Shown one piece after another: positions 47,634 to 57,015 of a stretch of DNA of 64,000 nt (its first letter is position 1; every line of letters begins with the position of its first letter). Where the stretch lies: positions 930,001 to 994,000 of the forward strand of contig CP107926.1 in NCBI GenBank assembly GCA_036015235.1. Direction: 5' to 3'. A program made the position numbers and the translations under genes. The stretch comes from Streptomyces sp. NBC_00433. Lineage in GTDB: Bacteria > Actinomycetota > Actinomycetes > Streptomycetales > Streptomycetaceae. A model generated the notes under the pieces. It was not told where the DNA came from and made no database searches. It saw only the letters and a program-made list of their open reading frames with translations.

Positions 47634-50600
47634 ATGGCGGACGAGGCGAAGCTCGTCGATTACCTCAAGCGGGTCACCGCGGATCTGCGGCGGGCCCGAC
47701 AGCGGGTGCGGGAGTTGGAGGCCGAGCGGACCGACCCGATCGCCGTGGTCGCCATGGGCTGCCGCTACCCGGGCGGGGTGCGCGGGCCGGAGGACCTGTG
47801 GCGGCTGGTCTCGGAGGGCGTGGACGCCATCGGCGGCTTCCCGACCGACCGCGGCTGGGACCTGGACGCGCTGTACGACCCGGACCCGGAGCGACCCACC
47901 ACGTCGTACACCAGGCGCGGCGGCTTCCTCTACGACGCGGACCGCTTCGACGCGGACTTCTTCGGCATCAGCCCGCGCGAGGCGCTGGCCACCGACCCGC
48001 AGCAGCGGCTGCTGCTGGAGGTGGCCTGGGAGACCCTGGAGCGGGCCGGGATCGACCCGGCGGGGCTGCGCGGCAGCGACACCGGGGTCTTCGCCGGGGT
48101 GATGTACGACGACTACGCCTCCCGCCTGCGGCAGGTGCCCGACGAGGTGGCGGGTCTGATCGGCAACGGCAGCGCGCCGAGCGTGGCGTCCGGCCGGATC
48201 GCGTACACCTTCGGCTTCCGCGGCCCCGCGGTGTCGGTGGACACGGCGTGCTCCTCGTCGCTGGTGACGCTGCACCTGGCCGCGCAGGCGCTGCGGGCGG
48301 GCGAGTGCGCGCTGGCGCTGGCCGGCGGTGTCACGGTGATGGCCACGCCGGGGCTTTTCGTGGAATTCAGCCGGCAGCGCGGGCTGTCGGCGGACGGCCG
48401 CTGCCGGTCCTTCGGGGCCGGTGCGGACGGCGCGGGCTTCTCCGAGGGCGTGGGCCTGCTGCTGCTGGAGAAGCTCTCGGACGCGCGGCGCAACGGACAC
48501 CCGGTGCTCGCGCTGCTGCGTGGCAGCGCCGTGAACCAGGACGGCGCGAGCAACGGCCTGACCGCCCCCAACGGCCCTTCGCAGCAGCGGGTGATCCGGC
48601 AGGCGCTGGCGAGCGCGCGGCTGCGGGCCGACCAGGTCGACGTGGTCGAGGGGCACGGCACCGGGACGTCGCTGGGCGACCCGGTGGAGGCGCAGGCGGT
48701 GCTCGCCACGTACGGCACGGACCGGCCCGCCGACCGGCCGCTGCGGCTCGGCTCGGTCAAGTCCAACATCGGGCACACCCAGGCCGCCGCCGGTGCCGCG
48801 GGCGTGATCAAGATGGTGATGGCGATGCGGCACGGGGTGCTGCCGCGCACCCTGCACGCCGACGAGCCGTCGCCGCACGTCGACTGGAGTGCGGGCGCGG
48901 TGGAGCTGCTGACGGAGGAGCTGCCCTGGCCGGGCGGCGCCGAGCCGCGGCGCGCGGCCGTGTCGTCCTTCGGGATCAGCGGTACGAACGCCCATGTGAT
49001 CCTGGAGGAGGCGCCGCCCGCGGCGGGCGGTACGGGCGAGGACGAGGGCGACGAAGCGGCTGACGGCGCCGCCGACCCGGCCGAGGTGGTCGCGCCGCCG
49101 CTCGCGCCGTGGGTGCTGTCGGCCCGCACCCCGGACGCCTTGCGGGCGCAGGCGGCGCGGCTGCTGGACGCGGTGGCCGCGCCCGCGGGAGACGACCGCG
49201 ACCCGGTCGACGTCGGCCGCGCGCTCGCGTCCACCCGCAGCGCCTTCGAGCACCGTGCCGCGGTCGTCGCCGAGGACGCCGCGGGGCGGTCCGCCGCGCT
49301 GGCCGCGCTGGCCGCCGGCGGCACGGCACCCGGGCTGCTCACCGGTATCGGCGTCAAGCCGCCCACGACCGCGTATCTGTTCACCGGGCAGGGCAGCCAG
49401 CGGGCGGGCATGGGGCGGGAGTTGTACGACGCCTTCCCTGTCTTCCGTGCCGCCCTTGACGAGGTGCTGGCCGAGCTGGACCCGCTCCTGGAGCGGCCGT
49501 TGGCGCCGCTGCTGTGGGCGGCGCCCGGTTCTGAGGAGGCGGCGCAGCTGGACCGCACCCGCTTCACCCAGCCCGCGATCTTCGCCGTGGAGACCGCCCT
49601 CTACCGGCTGCTCGCCGGCTACCGGCCGGCCCCCGACCTGCTGGCCGGCCACTCGGTGGGCGAGCTGGCCGCCGCCCATGCCGCCGGGATGCTGGACCTG
49701 CCGGACGCGTGCCGGCTGGTCGCGGCCCGCGGGGCGCTGATGGACGCGCTGCCGGCGGGCGGGCTGATGACCTCGCTGCGCGCCTCGGAGGCCGAGGTGC
49801 TGGAGTCCTTCGACGGGGTGGCGGGCCGTATCGGGATCGCCGCGGTCAACGGCGCGCAGTCCACCGTGGTCTCGGGGGACGCCGACGCGGTGGCCGAGGT
49901 CACCGCCCGCTGGCGGCAGCGCGGCCGGCGGGTGAAGCAGCTGCGGGTCAGCCACGCCTTCCACTCCGCGCACATGGACGGCATGCTCGCCGACTTCGAG
50001 CAGGTCGCGGCGGGGGTACGCTTCCGCGCGCCGTCGATCCCGGTGGTCTCGGGCCTCACGGGCCGTCCCGAGGAGCGGATGACGACGCCCGCCTACTGGG
50101 CCGAGCAGGTGCGCGGCGCCGTGCGCTTCCACGACGCGGTGCGGCACCTCGCGGACGCGGGCGTGACCGCCTTCGTGGAGGTCGGTCCGGATGTCGCGCT
50201 CGCGCCGATGGCGCAGGAGAGCGGCGCCGCGGACGCCGTCGTCATCCCGACGCTGCGCCGCGGCCGGCCGGAAGCCCGCACGCTGGCCGTGGCGCTGGCC
50301 ACCCTGCACGTCAACGGGGCCCCGGTGGACTGGAGCCGGTGGTACGGCGCCCCGGGGCCGCAGGACGCGGCCCGCCATGTGCCGCTGCCGACCTACCCTT
50401 TCCGCCAGGTCCGCTACTGGCTGGACGAACCGGCCGCGCAGGCCCCCGAGAACCGCTCGGACGACGCCTTCTGGGACGCGGTGACCGCGGGCGACGTCGA
50501 CGGCGCCGCGACGGCCCTCGGCCTGGCAGACGCGACCGGGCCCGCCCTCGACGCGCTGCTGCCCCAGCTCGCCGCGTGGCGGCGCCGCCACACGTGGTGG

Positions 50601-52124
50601 TACCGCTTCGACTGGCGTCCGGCGGCCTCCGCCACCACGGCGGCCGGCCCGGGGCGCTGGCTGCTGCTGGGCGGCGAGGACGCCGCGGTGGGCGGTGCCC
50701 TGGCCGCGGCCGGGGCCGAGATCAGCCGTGCCGGTGTGCGGGATGCCGCCGAGTGGCCGCGGCTCGCCGCCGACCCCGCGCTCGACGGGGTGCTGCTCTT
50801 GCCCGGCGCGGTCGACGGCCCCGAGGAACTGGCCGCGCTCGTCCGGGACTTCGACGCCGCCGGGGTCCGCGTACCGCTGTGGGCGGTGACCCGGCAGGGC
50901 GTCGGGGTCGACGCCGACGACGACAGCCCCGCAGCCGCCCAGGCGCCGCTGTGGGATCTGCCCGCCGGCATTGCGTGCGGCCTGGTCGACCTGCCGGCCG
51001 AGGTGGACGCGGCCGCGGGCGCCGCCTTCGCGGCCGCGCTGGGGCAGGGCGGCGAGGACCGCATCGCGGTTCGCCGCACCGGGACGTGGGTGCGGCGGCT
51101 GCTGCCGGTCCCGGCGCCGGAGCCCGACCCGAAGATCGCGGCGGCGCTGCGGTCGGGTACGGCACTGGTGGCCGGATCCGGGCCGCTGGCAGGGGAGTTC
51201 GCGGCCGCGCTGGCCGCTCAGGGCGCGGGCCGGGTGCTGCTGGCCGGTCCGGACGCCGGCGTGCCCGCCGGGTCCGGGGTCACACCGGTGGCGTGGGCCG
51301 CCGGGGACGAGGCGGCGCTGGCGGCGGTCCTCGCCGACCTGCCCGCGGACCTCCCGCTGGCCGCGGTCGCGGTGGTCGCCGAGAGCGGCACGCCCTCGGC
51401 CGCGTCGGCCGCGGGGACGGCGCACCTGCTGGACCGGCTGACCCGCGCGTACGACCCGGCGGCCTTCGTCCTGCTGTCCGACGGCCTGCTGTCCTCGCTC
51501 GGCCTGCGGCAGCCGGACGGGCCCGCCGCGCACGCCCCCTTCGAGGCCCTCGCCCACGCCCGCCGCGACGCGGGCCTCCCCGCGGTGGCCCTCTCGCTCG
51601 GCCCCTGGCAGCCCGCCGACACCCCCGGGGTGCGCCCCGTCACCGTCGGCATGCTCACCCATGTGCTGACCGGGCCGGCCGCGTCGCTCGCCGTCGCGGA
51701 CCTCTCGTGGCCGGAATTGGACGCCGAACAGCTCGCCGCCGCAAGGGCGTTGCCGCTGCTGCGGGACGTCCCGCGGGTCACCGCGGCCGGCGGGTCCGGC
51801 AGCGGGCCCGCCGTGGCCGGGCAGTTGCGGGACCGGCTGGCCACCGTGCCCGACGGGGCCCGCCTCGACGTGCTGATCGAGCTGGTGCGGGCCCACGCGG
51901 CCAGCGTCCTCGGCCACGAGTCGGCCGCGTCCGTACCCGAGGAGGCGAGCCTCCTCGACCTGGGCTTCTCGTCCTTCACCGCACTGGAGATGCGGGGGCT
52001 GCTGAGCGAGGACACCGGCCTGGACATCTCCGCGATGGCCGTCTTCGACCACCCCACCCCGCGTGCCCTGGCCCACCACCTCCACGAGGCGCTCATCGCC
52101 GCCCACCCTTCAGGTGGGTTTTAG
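47634..52124 (+). CDS. Type I PKS: module 7, terminal (KS-AT-KR0-ACP, no TE)
   Basis: 1496 residues. N-terminal docking helix [20 protein letters not shown], then KS (Cys206, [12 protein letters not shown]) and AT (from about 580, GHSVGE, HAFH 774-777: malonyl). A KR-type linker follows ([19 protein letters not shown]), then a KR-like region about 1177-1330, then ACP. The KR looks dead: the Rossmann motif is AGSGPLAG instead of GGTGxLG, the catalytic Ser is replaced in LLSDGLL, and no Tyr stands at the active position. The 3-keto group should therefore persist. The ACP motif is GFSSFT rather than GFDSLT, with Ser1447 the presumed phosphopantetheine site and Ser1446 in the Asp position. The protein stops soon after, with neither a thioesterase nor a long docking tail. 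It therefore looks like the last module, with release in trans. The ATG at 47634 follows GGGAGAGGGAG. Confidence 0.95.
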   Translation: MADEAKLVDYLKRVTADLRRARQRVRELEAERTDPIAVVAMGCRYPGGVRGPEDLWRLVSEGVDAIGGFPTDRGWDLDALYDPDPERPTTSYTRRGGFLYDADRFDADFFGISPREALATDPQQRLLLEVAWETLERAGIDPAGLRGSDTGVFAGVMYDDYASRLRQVPDEVAGLIGNGSAPSVASGRIAYTFGFRGPAVSVDTACSSSLVTLHLAAQALRAGECALALAGGVTVMATPGLFVEFSRQRGLSADGRCRSFGAGADGAGFSEGVGLLLLEKLSDARRNGHPVLALLRGSAVNQDGASNGLTAPNGPSQQRVIRQALASARLRADQVDVVEGHGTGTSLGDPVEAQAVLATYGTDRPADRPLRLGSVKSNIGHTQAAAGAAGVIKMVMAMRHGVLPRTLHADEPSPHVDWSAGAVELLTEELPWPGGAEPRRAAVSSFGISGTNAHVILEEAPPAAGGTGEDEGDEAADGAADPAEVVAPPLAPWVLSARTPDALRAQAARLLDAVAAPAGDDRDPVDVGRALASTRSAFEHRAAVVAEDAAGRSAALAALAAGGTAPGLLTGIGVKPPTTAYLFTGQGSQRAGMGRELYDAFPVFRAALDEVLAELDPLLERPLAPLLWAAPGSEEAAQLDRTRFTQPAIFAVETALYRLLAGYRPAPDLLAGHSVGELAAAHAAGMLDLPDACRLVAARGALMDALPAGGLMTSLRASEAEVLESFDGVAGRIGIAAVNGAQSTVVSGDADAVAEVTARWRQRGRRVKQLRVSHAFHSAHMDGMLADFEQVAAGVRFRAPSIPVVSGLTGRPEERMTTPAYWAEQVRGAVRFHDAVRHLADAGVTAFVEVGPDVALAPMAQESGAADAVVIPTLRRGRPEARTLAVALATLHVNGAPVDWSRWYGAPGPQDAARHVPLPTYPFRQVRYWLDEPAAQAPENRSDDAFWDAVTAGDVDGAATALGLADATGPALDALLPQLAAWRRRHTWWYRFDWRPAASATTAAGPGRWLLLGGEDAAVGGALAAAGAEISRAGVRDAAEWPRLAADPALDGVLLLPGAVDGPEELAALVRDFDAAGVRVPLWAVTRQGVGVDADDDSPAAAQAPLWDLPAGIACGLVDLPAEVDAAAGAAFAAALGQGGEDRIAVRRTGTWVRRLLPVPAPEPDPKIAAALRSGTALVAGSGPLAGEFAAALAAQGAGRVLLAGPDAGVPAGSGVTPVAWAAGDEAALAAVLADLPADLPLAAVAVVAESGTPSAASAAGTAHLLDRLTRAYDPAAFVLLSDGLLSSLGLRQPDGPAAHAPFEALAHARRDAGLPAVALSLGPWQPADTPGVRPVTVGMLTHVLTGPAASLAVADLSWPELDAEQLAAARALPLLRDVPRVTAAGGSGSGPAVAGQLRDRLATVPDGARLDVLIELVRAHAASVLGHESAASVPEEASLLDLGFSSFTALEMRGLLSEDTGLDISAMAVFDHPTPRALAHHLHEALIAAHPSGGF
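52102..52122 (+). terminator. Intrinsic terminator overlapping the module 7 PKS stop codon
   Basis: CCCACC-CTTCA-GGTGGG forms a 6-bp stem directly followed by TTTT. The hairpin is within the last codons (HPSGGF) and the T-run touches the TAG stop at 52122-52124. It could end or attenuate transcription before the ABC importer genes. Confidence 0.55.
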
Positions 52125-52186
52125 ACGCCCTGGCGATATTGGCGCATGTGCGCGGCCGGCCGGCCGACGGAGCGAAGGAGACGGGC

Positions 52187-53842
52187 TTGCTAGGCAGCCG
52201 AGGCGGGGGCTCGAAGCAGTCAGGGTTGGTACTCAAGACGGTCGCGGCGGGACTGGTGTGTCTGACCGCCGCGGCCTGCACGTCAGGCGGCTCCAGCGCC
52301 GGCGGCGACAGCGGCACCCCGACCGCCGGCGGCGACCTGAAGTTCGCCACCTCCGTGGAACCGGAGTGCCTGGACCCCGAGGTCGGCGCCCGCGACGTGG
52401 ACGCGCTGATCGACCGGAACATCTTCGACTCGCTGGTGGAGCAGGTCAAGGGCGGCACTTTCAAGCCGTGGCTGGCGACGTCCTGGACGATCTCGCCGGA
52501 CCAGCGGACGTACACCTTCACCCTGCGCCCGGGGGTGCTCTTCCACGACGGCACCCCGCTGGACGCGGCGGCGGTCAAGGCGACCCTGGACCACGCCGTC
52601 GACCCCAAGGCCCGCTCCTACTACGCGGCGAGCCTGATCTCCGCCTACAGCGGCGCGACGGTGGTCAACGCCACGACGGTCGCCATCCACCTCTCGCGCC
52701 CGTCGCGGCCCTTCCTGCAGGCGCTGTCCACCCCCTACCTGGGCATCCAGTCGCCGAAGTCGATCCGGGAGAACGGCACGAGCCTGTGCCAGAAGCCGGT
52801 GGGCTCCGGCCCGTTCGTCTTCGACAACTGGGCCAAGGGCACCAGCGTGAAGCTGACGCGCAACGCGAAGTACGCCTGGGGCCCGTCGACGGCCGCCCAC
52901 ACCGGGCCGGCCCGGCTGAACAGCCTGACCTTCAGCTTCGTCTCGGAGGACTCCGTCCGGCTGGGCGCGCTGACCTCCGGCCAGGCCGACGTGATCAGCG
53001 AGGTCCCGCCGCACGACGTGACCGTGGTGCGCAAGGTCGACCAGCTGCTGACCACCCCCGAGCCGGGCGCGGTCTACACGCTGCTGCTGAACACCAGGTT
53101 CGGGCCCCTCACCGACGAGCGCGTCCGCAAGGCCCTCCAGCGCTCGGTCAACCTCGACAAGCTCGTCGACTCGGTCTACGCCGGGCAGTACAAGCGGTCC
53201 TGGAGCGTGCTCTCCCCGGCGACCCCCGACTACGACAAGGCCACCGCCGACAGCTGGCCGTACGACCCGGCGCTGGCGGGCTCGCTGCTGGACCAGGCCG
53301 GCTGGACCGGCAGGGACGCGCAGGGATACCGCACCAAGGACGGCAAGCGGCTGACGCTGCGCTGGCCTTACTCGGCGATCCAGCAGCGCGACCAGCGGGT
53401 GGTGTTCGGCCAGGGCATCCAGGCCGAGGCGAAGAAGGTCGGCATCGACCTGCAGTACGCCAGCGAGGACCCCGGCAAGCTCGGCGCCGACCTCAACAGC
53501 GGCAAGAACCTCGACATCTTCGCGATGAGCTTCGTGCGCGCCGACCCGGACATCCTGCACTTCTACTTCGGCTCCGACCAGACGGTGGCCAAGGGCGGCG
53601 GCAACATGTTCCAGCTGTCCGACGCCACGCTCGACGGCTGGTTCGGCACCGAGAGCTCCACATCGAGCCCCGCGGCCGCGACCACCGCGGTCGCCGCCGC
53701 GCAGCAGTACATCAACCAGCACGCGCTGGCACTGCCCACCTACGCCTCGTCGTATCTGCTGGGCGCGGCGCACAAGGTGCACGGCGTCACCTTCGACCCG
53801 ACCGCCTACCCGCTGTTCTACGACGTCTGGCTGGGCAAGTGA
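52187..53842 (+). CDS. Peptide-type ABC transporter substrate-binding lipoprotein (family 5)
   Basis: 551 residues, the extracytoplasmic receptor of a dipeptide/oligopeptide (DppA/OppA-like) importer, anchored in the membrane as a lipoprotein. The N-terminus has a positively charged start, a hydrophobic core (VLKTVAAGLVCLTAAAC) and a lipobox cysteine at residue 31, followed by a Gly/Ser-rich spacer. The body shows family 5 features such as LKFATSVEPECLDP near the mature start and TDERVRKALQRSVN. I chose the rare TTG start at 52187 because a perfect GAAGGAG lies six bases upstream; a GTG at 52148 in the same frame is the alternative. The stop overlaps the next gene (GTGA). Cargo unknown. Confidence 0.9.
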   Translation: MLGSRGGGSKQSGLVLKTVAAGLVCLTAAACTSGGSSAGGDSGTPTAGGDLKFATSVEPECLDPEVGARDVDALIDRNIFDSLVEQVKGGTFKPWLATSWTISPDQRTYTFTLRPGVLFHDGTPLDAAAVKATLDHAVDPKARSYYAASLISAYSGATVVNATTVAIHLSRPSRPFLQALSTPYLGIQSPKSIRENGTSLCQKPVGSGPFVFDNWAKGTSVKLTRNAKYAWGPSTAAHTGPARLNSLTFSFVSEDSVRLGALTSGQADVISEVPPHDVTVVRKVDQLLTTPEPGAVYTLLLNTRFGPLTDERVRKALQRSVNLDKLVDSVYAGQYKRSWSVLSPATPDYDKATADSWPYDPALAGSLLDQAGWTGRDAQGYRTKDGKRLTLRWPYSAIQQRDQRVVFGQGIQAEAKKVGIDLQYASEDPGKLGADLNSGKNLDIFAMSFVRADPDILHFYFGSDQTVAKGGGNMFQLSDATLDGWFGTESSTSSPAAATTAVAAAQQYINQHALALPTYASSYLLGAAHKVHGVTFDPTAYPLFYDVWLGK

Positions 53843-54855
53843 GCCCGCAGGACACGCAGGACCGGCCGGGCGTCCAGGACGGGCACGCCAAGGGAGGCGA
53901 CCCGGCGGCCACGCCGGGTGCGTCGAACCTGTGGCGGTGGCTCGTACGGCGGCTGCTGCTGTCGGTCGTGGTGGTGCTCGGCTCGGCGACGGCCGCCTTC
54001 GTGGCGCTCTACCTGCTGCCGGGCGACCCGGTGCAGACCATGCTCGGACCCACGGGGCAGACCCCGGCGCTGGTCGCCGAGGTGCGGCACGAGACGGGCT
54101 TCGACCACCCGGTCTACGTCCGCTACGGGCTCTTCATGGGGCGGCTGCTGCGCGGCGACCTCGGCCGGTCCTACCAGCTGCACCAGTCCGTGAAGAGCCT
54201 GATCTTCGACCAGTTGGGCTCGACGGTCGAACTGGCCGTGACCGGCTTCGTGCTGGCGCTGGTGGTGGCCACGGTGCTCGCCGTGACCACCGCCGGGCGC
54301 CGCCCGCTGCTGCGGGGCCTGGCCTCCACCGTGGAACTGGTGCTCGCCTCGCTGCCCGGGTTCTGGATCGGGGTGCTGCTGCTGACCTTCTTCTCCTTCC
54401 GCTGGCAGCTCTTCCCCGCGGTCGGCGGCAACGGCGTCAACGGGCTCGTGCTGCCGTCGGTGACGCTGGCCCTGACGCTGCTCGGCGTGTTCGCGCAGGT
54501 CATGCGGGAGGGCATGGAAAGGGCGCTGAGCGAGCCGTTCGTGCTCAGCTCCCGGGCCCGCGGCGCGGGCGAGACGACCGTGAGGGTGCGGCACGCGCTG
54601 CGGCACGCCATGGTGCCGATGGTCACGCTGTCCGGCTGGTCGGTCGGCGCGCTGCTCAGCGGCGCCGTCATCATCGAGACGATCTTCAGCCGGCCGGGCC
54701 TGGGACGGGTGCTCGTGTCGGCGGTCAACAGCCGCGACCTGCCGGTGATCAGCGGTGTGGTGGTGGTCTCCGCGGTGGCCTTCAGCGCGGTCAATCTCCT
54801 TACCGATGTGCTCTACCGCGTGGTCGACCCACGACTGAAGGAGGCGCAGGCATGA
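53839..54855 (+). CDS. ABC transporter permease, DppB-like
   Basis: 338 residues, first integral membrane subunit of the peptide-type importer. It has a cytoplasmic N-terminal stretch of about 30 residues, then a helix LLLSVVVVLGSATAAFVALY, the conserved LPGDPVQTML segment of DppB-type permeases, and further membrane spans. The EAA loop that contacts the ATPase is visible around SSRARGAGETTVRVRHALRH, followed by TIFSRPGLGRVL. The start is the GTG at 53839 overlapping the stop of the binding protein, and the end overlaps the amidohydrolase start (ATGA), so expression is tightly coupled. Confidence 0.92.
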   Translation: MSPQDTQDRPGVQDGHAKGGDPAATPGASNLWRWLVRRLLLSVVVVLGSATAAFVALYLLPGDPVQTMLGPTGQTPALVAEVRHETGFDHPVYVRYGLFMGRLLRGDLGRSYQLHQSVKSLIFDQLGSTVELAVTGFVLALVVATVLAVTTAGRRPLLRGLASTVELVLASLPGFWIGVLLLTFFSFRWQLFPAVGGNGVNGLVLPSVTLALTLLGVFAQVMREGMERALSEPFVLSSRARGAGETTVRVRHALRHAMVPMVTLSGWSVGALLSGAVIIETIFSRPGLGRVLVSAVNSRDLPVISGVVVVSAVAFSAVNLLTDVLYRVVDPRLKEAQA

Positions 54856-56096
54856 CGCGACGCGTGCTGGCGGCGGAATTGGTACTTCCCGGCGGCGACC
54901 AGGAGGCCGTGCCGGACGGCGCGGTGCTGGTGGACGGCGACAAGATCGCCGACGTCGGCCCCAGGGACGCGGTGATCGGGCGCGCCCCGGCCGGCACCCC
55001 GGTGCGGGAGCTGGGCGCGGCCACGCTGCTGCCCGGCCTGATCGACTGCCATGTGCACCTGGTCTTCGACGGCAGCGAGGACCCGCTGACCGGCTTCCTG
55101 GCGGCGGACGACGCCGCGCTGCTGCCGGCGATGGCCGGCCGCGCCGCGCGGCTGCTGGACGCGGGGGTGACCACCGCCCGCGACCTGGGCGACCGCAACG
55201 GCCTGGTGCGCAAGGTGCGGGACGCGATCACCGCGGGCGACATCCCCGGGCCCCGGCTGCTGTCAGCCGGGACACCGGTGACCGTGACCGGCGGCCACTG
55301 CTGGTTCCTCGGCGGCGAGGCCGACGGCCAGGACGCGGTGCGGGCCGCGGTGCGCCGCAACCTGCGCGACGGCGCCGACCTGACCAAGATCATGGTGACC
55401 GGCGGCACCATGACCACGACCGGGCCGCGCCCGCACCAGGTGCAGTTCACCGCCGCCGAACTCGCCGCCGCCGTCGAGGAGTCGGCGCGCTTCGGCCGCC
55501 GGGTCGCCGCGCACGTGCACGGCACCGAGGGCATCGAGGCAGCCCTTGAGGCGGGCGCGGACACCCTGGAGCACTGCACCTTCGCCTCGCCGGTGAAGGG
55601 CCGGCCGGCGCACAAGCACGAGCTGATCGACCGGATGGCCGCCGACGGGGTCTTCGTCTGCCCGACCTTCAGCAGCACGCTGGACTGGGTCGAGCGCGAG
55701 CGCGGCCTCGACACCATCAAGCCCTATCTGGACCTGGTGCGGCGGGAGTTCGAGGCCGGTGTGCGGCTGGTGGCCGGCACCGACGCGGGTGTGCACCTGG
55801 CCGCCTTCGAGGGCTACGCGGAGGGCCTGCTGTGGTACGAGCGGGCCGGGCTGCCGGTGGAGGCGGTGCTGAAGATGGCCACGTCGGAGGCGGCCGCCGC
55901 ACTCGGCATAACGGACCGCACGGGGCGTATCGCGCCGGGCCTGGACGCCGACCTGCTGGTCGTGCCCGGGGACCTGCGCGAGGACCTGCGGGCGCTGCGC
56001 GACCCGCTGCTGGTCCTGGCCCGCGGCCGCGTCCACATCCCGCCGGCCGCGGCGGAACGCGCGGTGCTGGGGCCGCGGGAGAAGGTGGCGCCGTGA
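54852..56096 (+). CDS. Metal-dependent amidohydrolase (imidazolonepropionase/prolidase-like)
   Basis: A 414-residue cytoplasmic enzyme of the amidohydrolase superfamily with a TIM-barrel metal site. Visible ligands are HxH in LIDCHVHL (His67, His69), His221 and His223 in AHVHGTEG, His241 in LEHCTF, and Asp311 in AGTDAGVH. The Lys in DLTKIMVTGG is at the place where this group often has a metal-bridging lysine. The ending ITDRTGRIAPGLDADLLV is the usual C-terminal beta-sandwich return. It sits between the two permease genes and overlaps the first, so it presumably cleaves an amide or cyclic amide in whatever the transporter imports. A link to polyketide maturation, such as removing a protective acyl-amine, is possible but not shown. 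Confidence 0.88.
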   Translation: MTRRVLAAELVLPGGDQEAVPDGAVLVDGDKIADVGPRDAVIGRAPAGTPVRELGAATLLPGLIDCHVHLVFDGSEDPLTGFLAADDAALLPAMAGRAARLLDAGVTTARDLGDRNGLVRKVRDAITAGDIPGPRLLSAGTPVTVTGGHCWFLGGEADGQDAVRAAVRRNLRDGADLTKIMVTGGTMTTTGPRPHQVQFTAAELAAAVEESARFGRRVAAHVHGTEGIEAALEAGADTLEHCTFASPVKGRPAHKHELIDRMAADGVFVCPTFSSTLDWVERERGLDTIKPYLDLVRREFEAGVRLVAGTDAGVHLAAFEGYAEGLLWYERAGLPVEAVLKMATSEAAAALGITDRTGRIAPGLDADLLVVPGDLREDLRALRDPLLVLARGRVHIPPAAAERAVLGPREKVAP

Positions 56097-56137
56097 ACAG
56101 CGCAGGTGGCAGAGCGGCGGACGGGGCGGCCTCATGA
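56093..56137 (+). CDS. Possible 14-residue coupling mini-ORF
   Basis: A GTG overlapping the amidohydrolase stop (GTGA) opens a 14-codon frame, MNSAGGRAADGAAS. It ends at a TGA overlapping the ATG of the next permease (ATGA). It could carry ribosomes across the 37-base gap, where the permease lacks a good ribosome site of its own. It may be chance. Confidence 0.25.
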   Translation: MNSAGGRAADGAAS

Positions 56138-57015
56138 GCGCGCTCGGTACGGTCGACGGGCCCGGCTCCGCGATCCCGCGCCCGCGGGCACGCGGGCGGG
56201 GCGCGGTGCGGCTGCCGGCCTGGAGTGTGCTGGTCGCCGGCCTGGTGGTCGCGCTGGTGCTGGTCGCCGCCCTCTTTCCCGGGGTGCTGACCTCCACCGA
56301 CCCCGACGCCGTCGACCCGATCGCGGCCCTGGCCCCGCCCGGCGGCGGACACCTGCTGGGCACCGACCAGTTGGGCAGGGACGTGCTGGCCCGGATCATC
56401 TACGGTGCCCGGCCGTCGCTGATGATCGGTGTCGGGGCGACCGCGATCGCCGTCGCGGCCGGGTCGGTCCTGGGCATCCTCGCCGCGACCGGCGGCCGGG
56501 TGCTCGACGAGGCGATCATGCGGCTCACGGATGTCTTCCTGGCCTTCCCCGGGCTGCTGCTCGCCCTGGTGGTCGCGGCGGTGCTCGGTCCGGGCACGGG
56601 TGACGCCACCTTGGCCATCGGCGCCTCGCTGACCCCCGGCTTCGTCCGGCTCGCCCGCGGTCAGGCCCTGGTGGTCAAGAACGCGGACTACGTGCGCAGC
56701 GCCGTGACCTACGGGCGCGGGCGGCTGAGCAACGGTCTGCGGCACCTGCTGCCGAACACCCTGCCGCCGCTGCTGGTGCTGGCCAGCATCAACATCGGCA
56801 CGGCGGTGATCGCCGGGTCGTCGCTGAGCTTCCTCGGCCTCGGGCCGAAGGCGCCCACCGCCGAGTGGGGCGAAATGCTGTCCGACGGGCGGGACTTCAT
56901 GGCCACCGCGTGGGCGATGGCGGTCTTCCCGGGCGTGGCGATCACCCTCACCGTCGTCGCCGTCAACGTCCTCGGCCGCGATCTGAGGCGGCGCTTCGAA
57001 GGACGGGAGGCATGA
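56134..57015 (+). CDS. ABC transporter permease, DppC-like
   Basis: 293 residues, second membrane subunit of the importer. It has the DppC layout: a short cytoplasmic N-terminus, one helix (LVAGLVVALVLVAALFPGVL), a periplasmic segment with LLGTDQLGRDVLARIIYGAR (the family signature) and then the remaining spans. The EAA loop is near NADYVRSAVTYGRGRLSNGL, and SFLGLGPKAPTAEWGEML is another conserved DppC segment. The ATG at 56134 has no strong Shine-Dalgarno sequence; translation may rely on coupling through the short GTG frame just before it. The end overlaps the ATPase gene. Confidence 0.92.
   Translation: MSALGTVDGPGSAIPRPRARGRGAVRLPAWSVLVAGLVVALVLVAALFPGVLTSTDPDAVDPIAALAPPGGGHLLGTDQLGRDVLARIIYGARPSLMIGVGATAIAVAAGSVLGILAATGGRVLDEAIMRLTDVFLAFPGLLLALVVAAVLGPGTGDATLAIGASLTPGFVRLARGQALVVKNADYVRSAVTYGRGRLSNGLRHLLPNTLPPLLVLASINIGTAVIAGSSLSFLGLGPKAPTAEWGEMLSDGRDFMATAWAMAVFPGVAITLTVVAVNVLGRDLRRRFEGREA

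Noticed and set aside
50400-51150. Possible DH or ER domain in module 7
   Set aside because: The stretch after the AT is the usual linker of AT-KR modules ([17 protein letters not shown]) and lacks DH or ER motifs.
51700-52124. Search for a thioesterase or reductase domain at the end of the last PKS
   Set aside because: The protein ends about 50 residues after the phosphopantetheine serine; no GxSxG or Rossmann domain follows.
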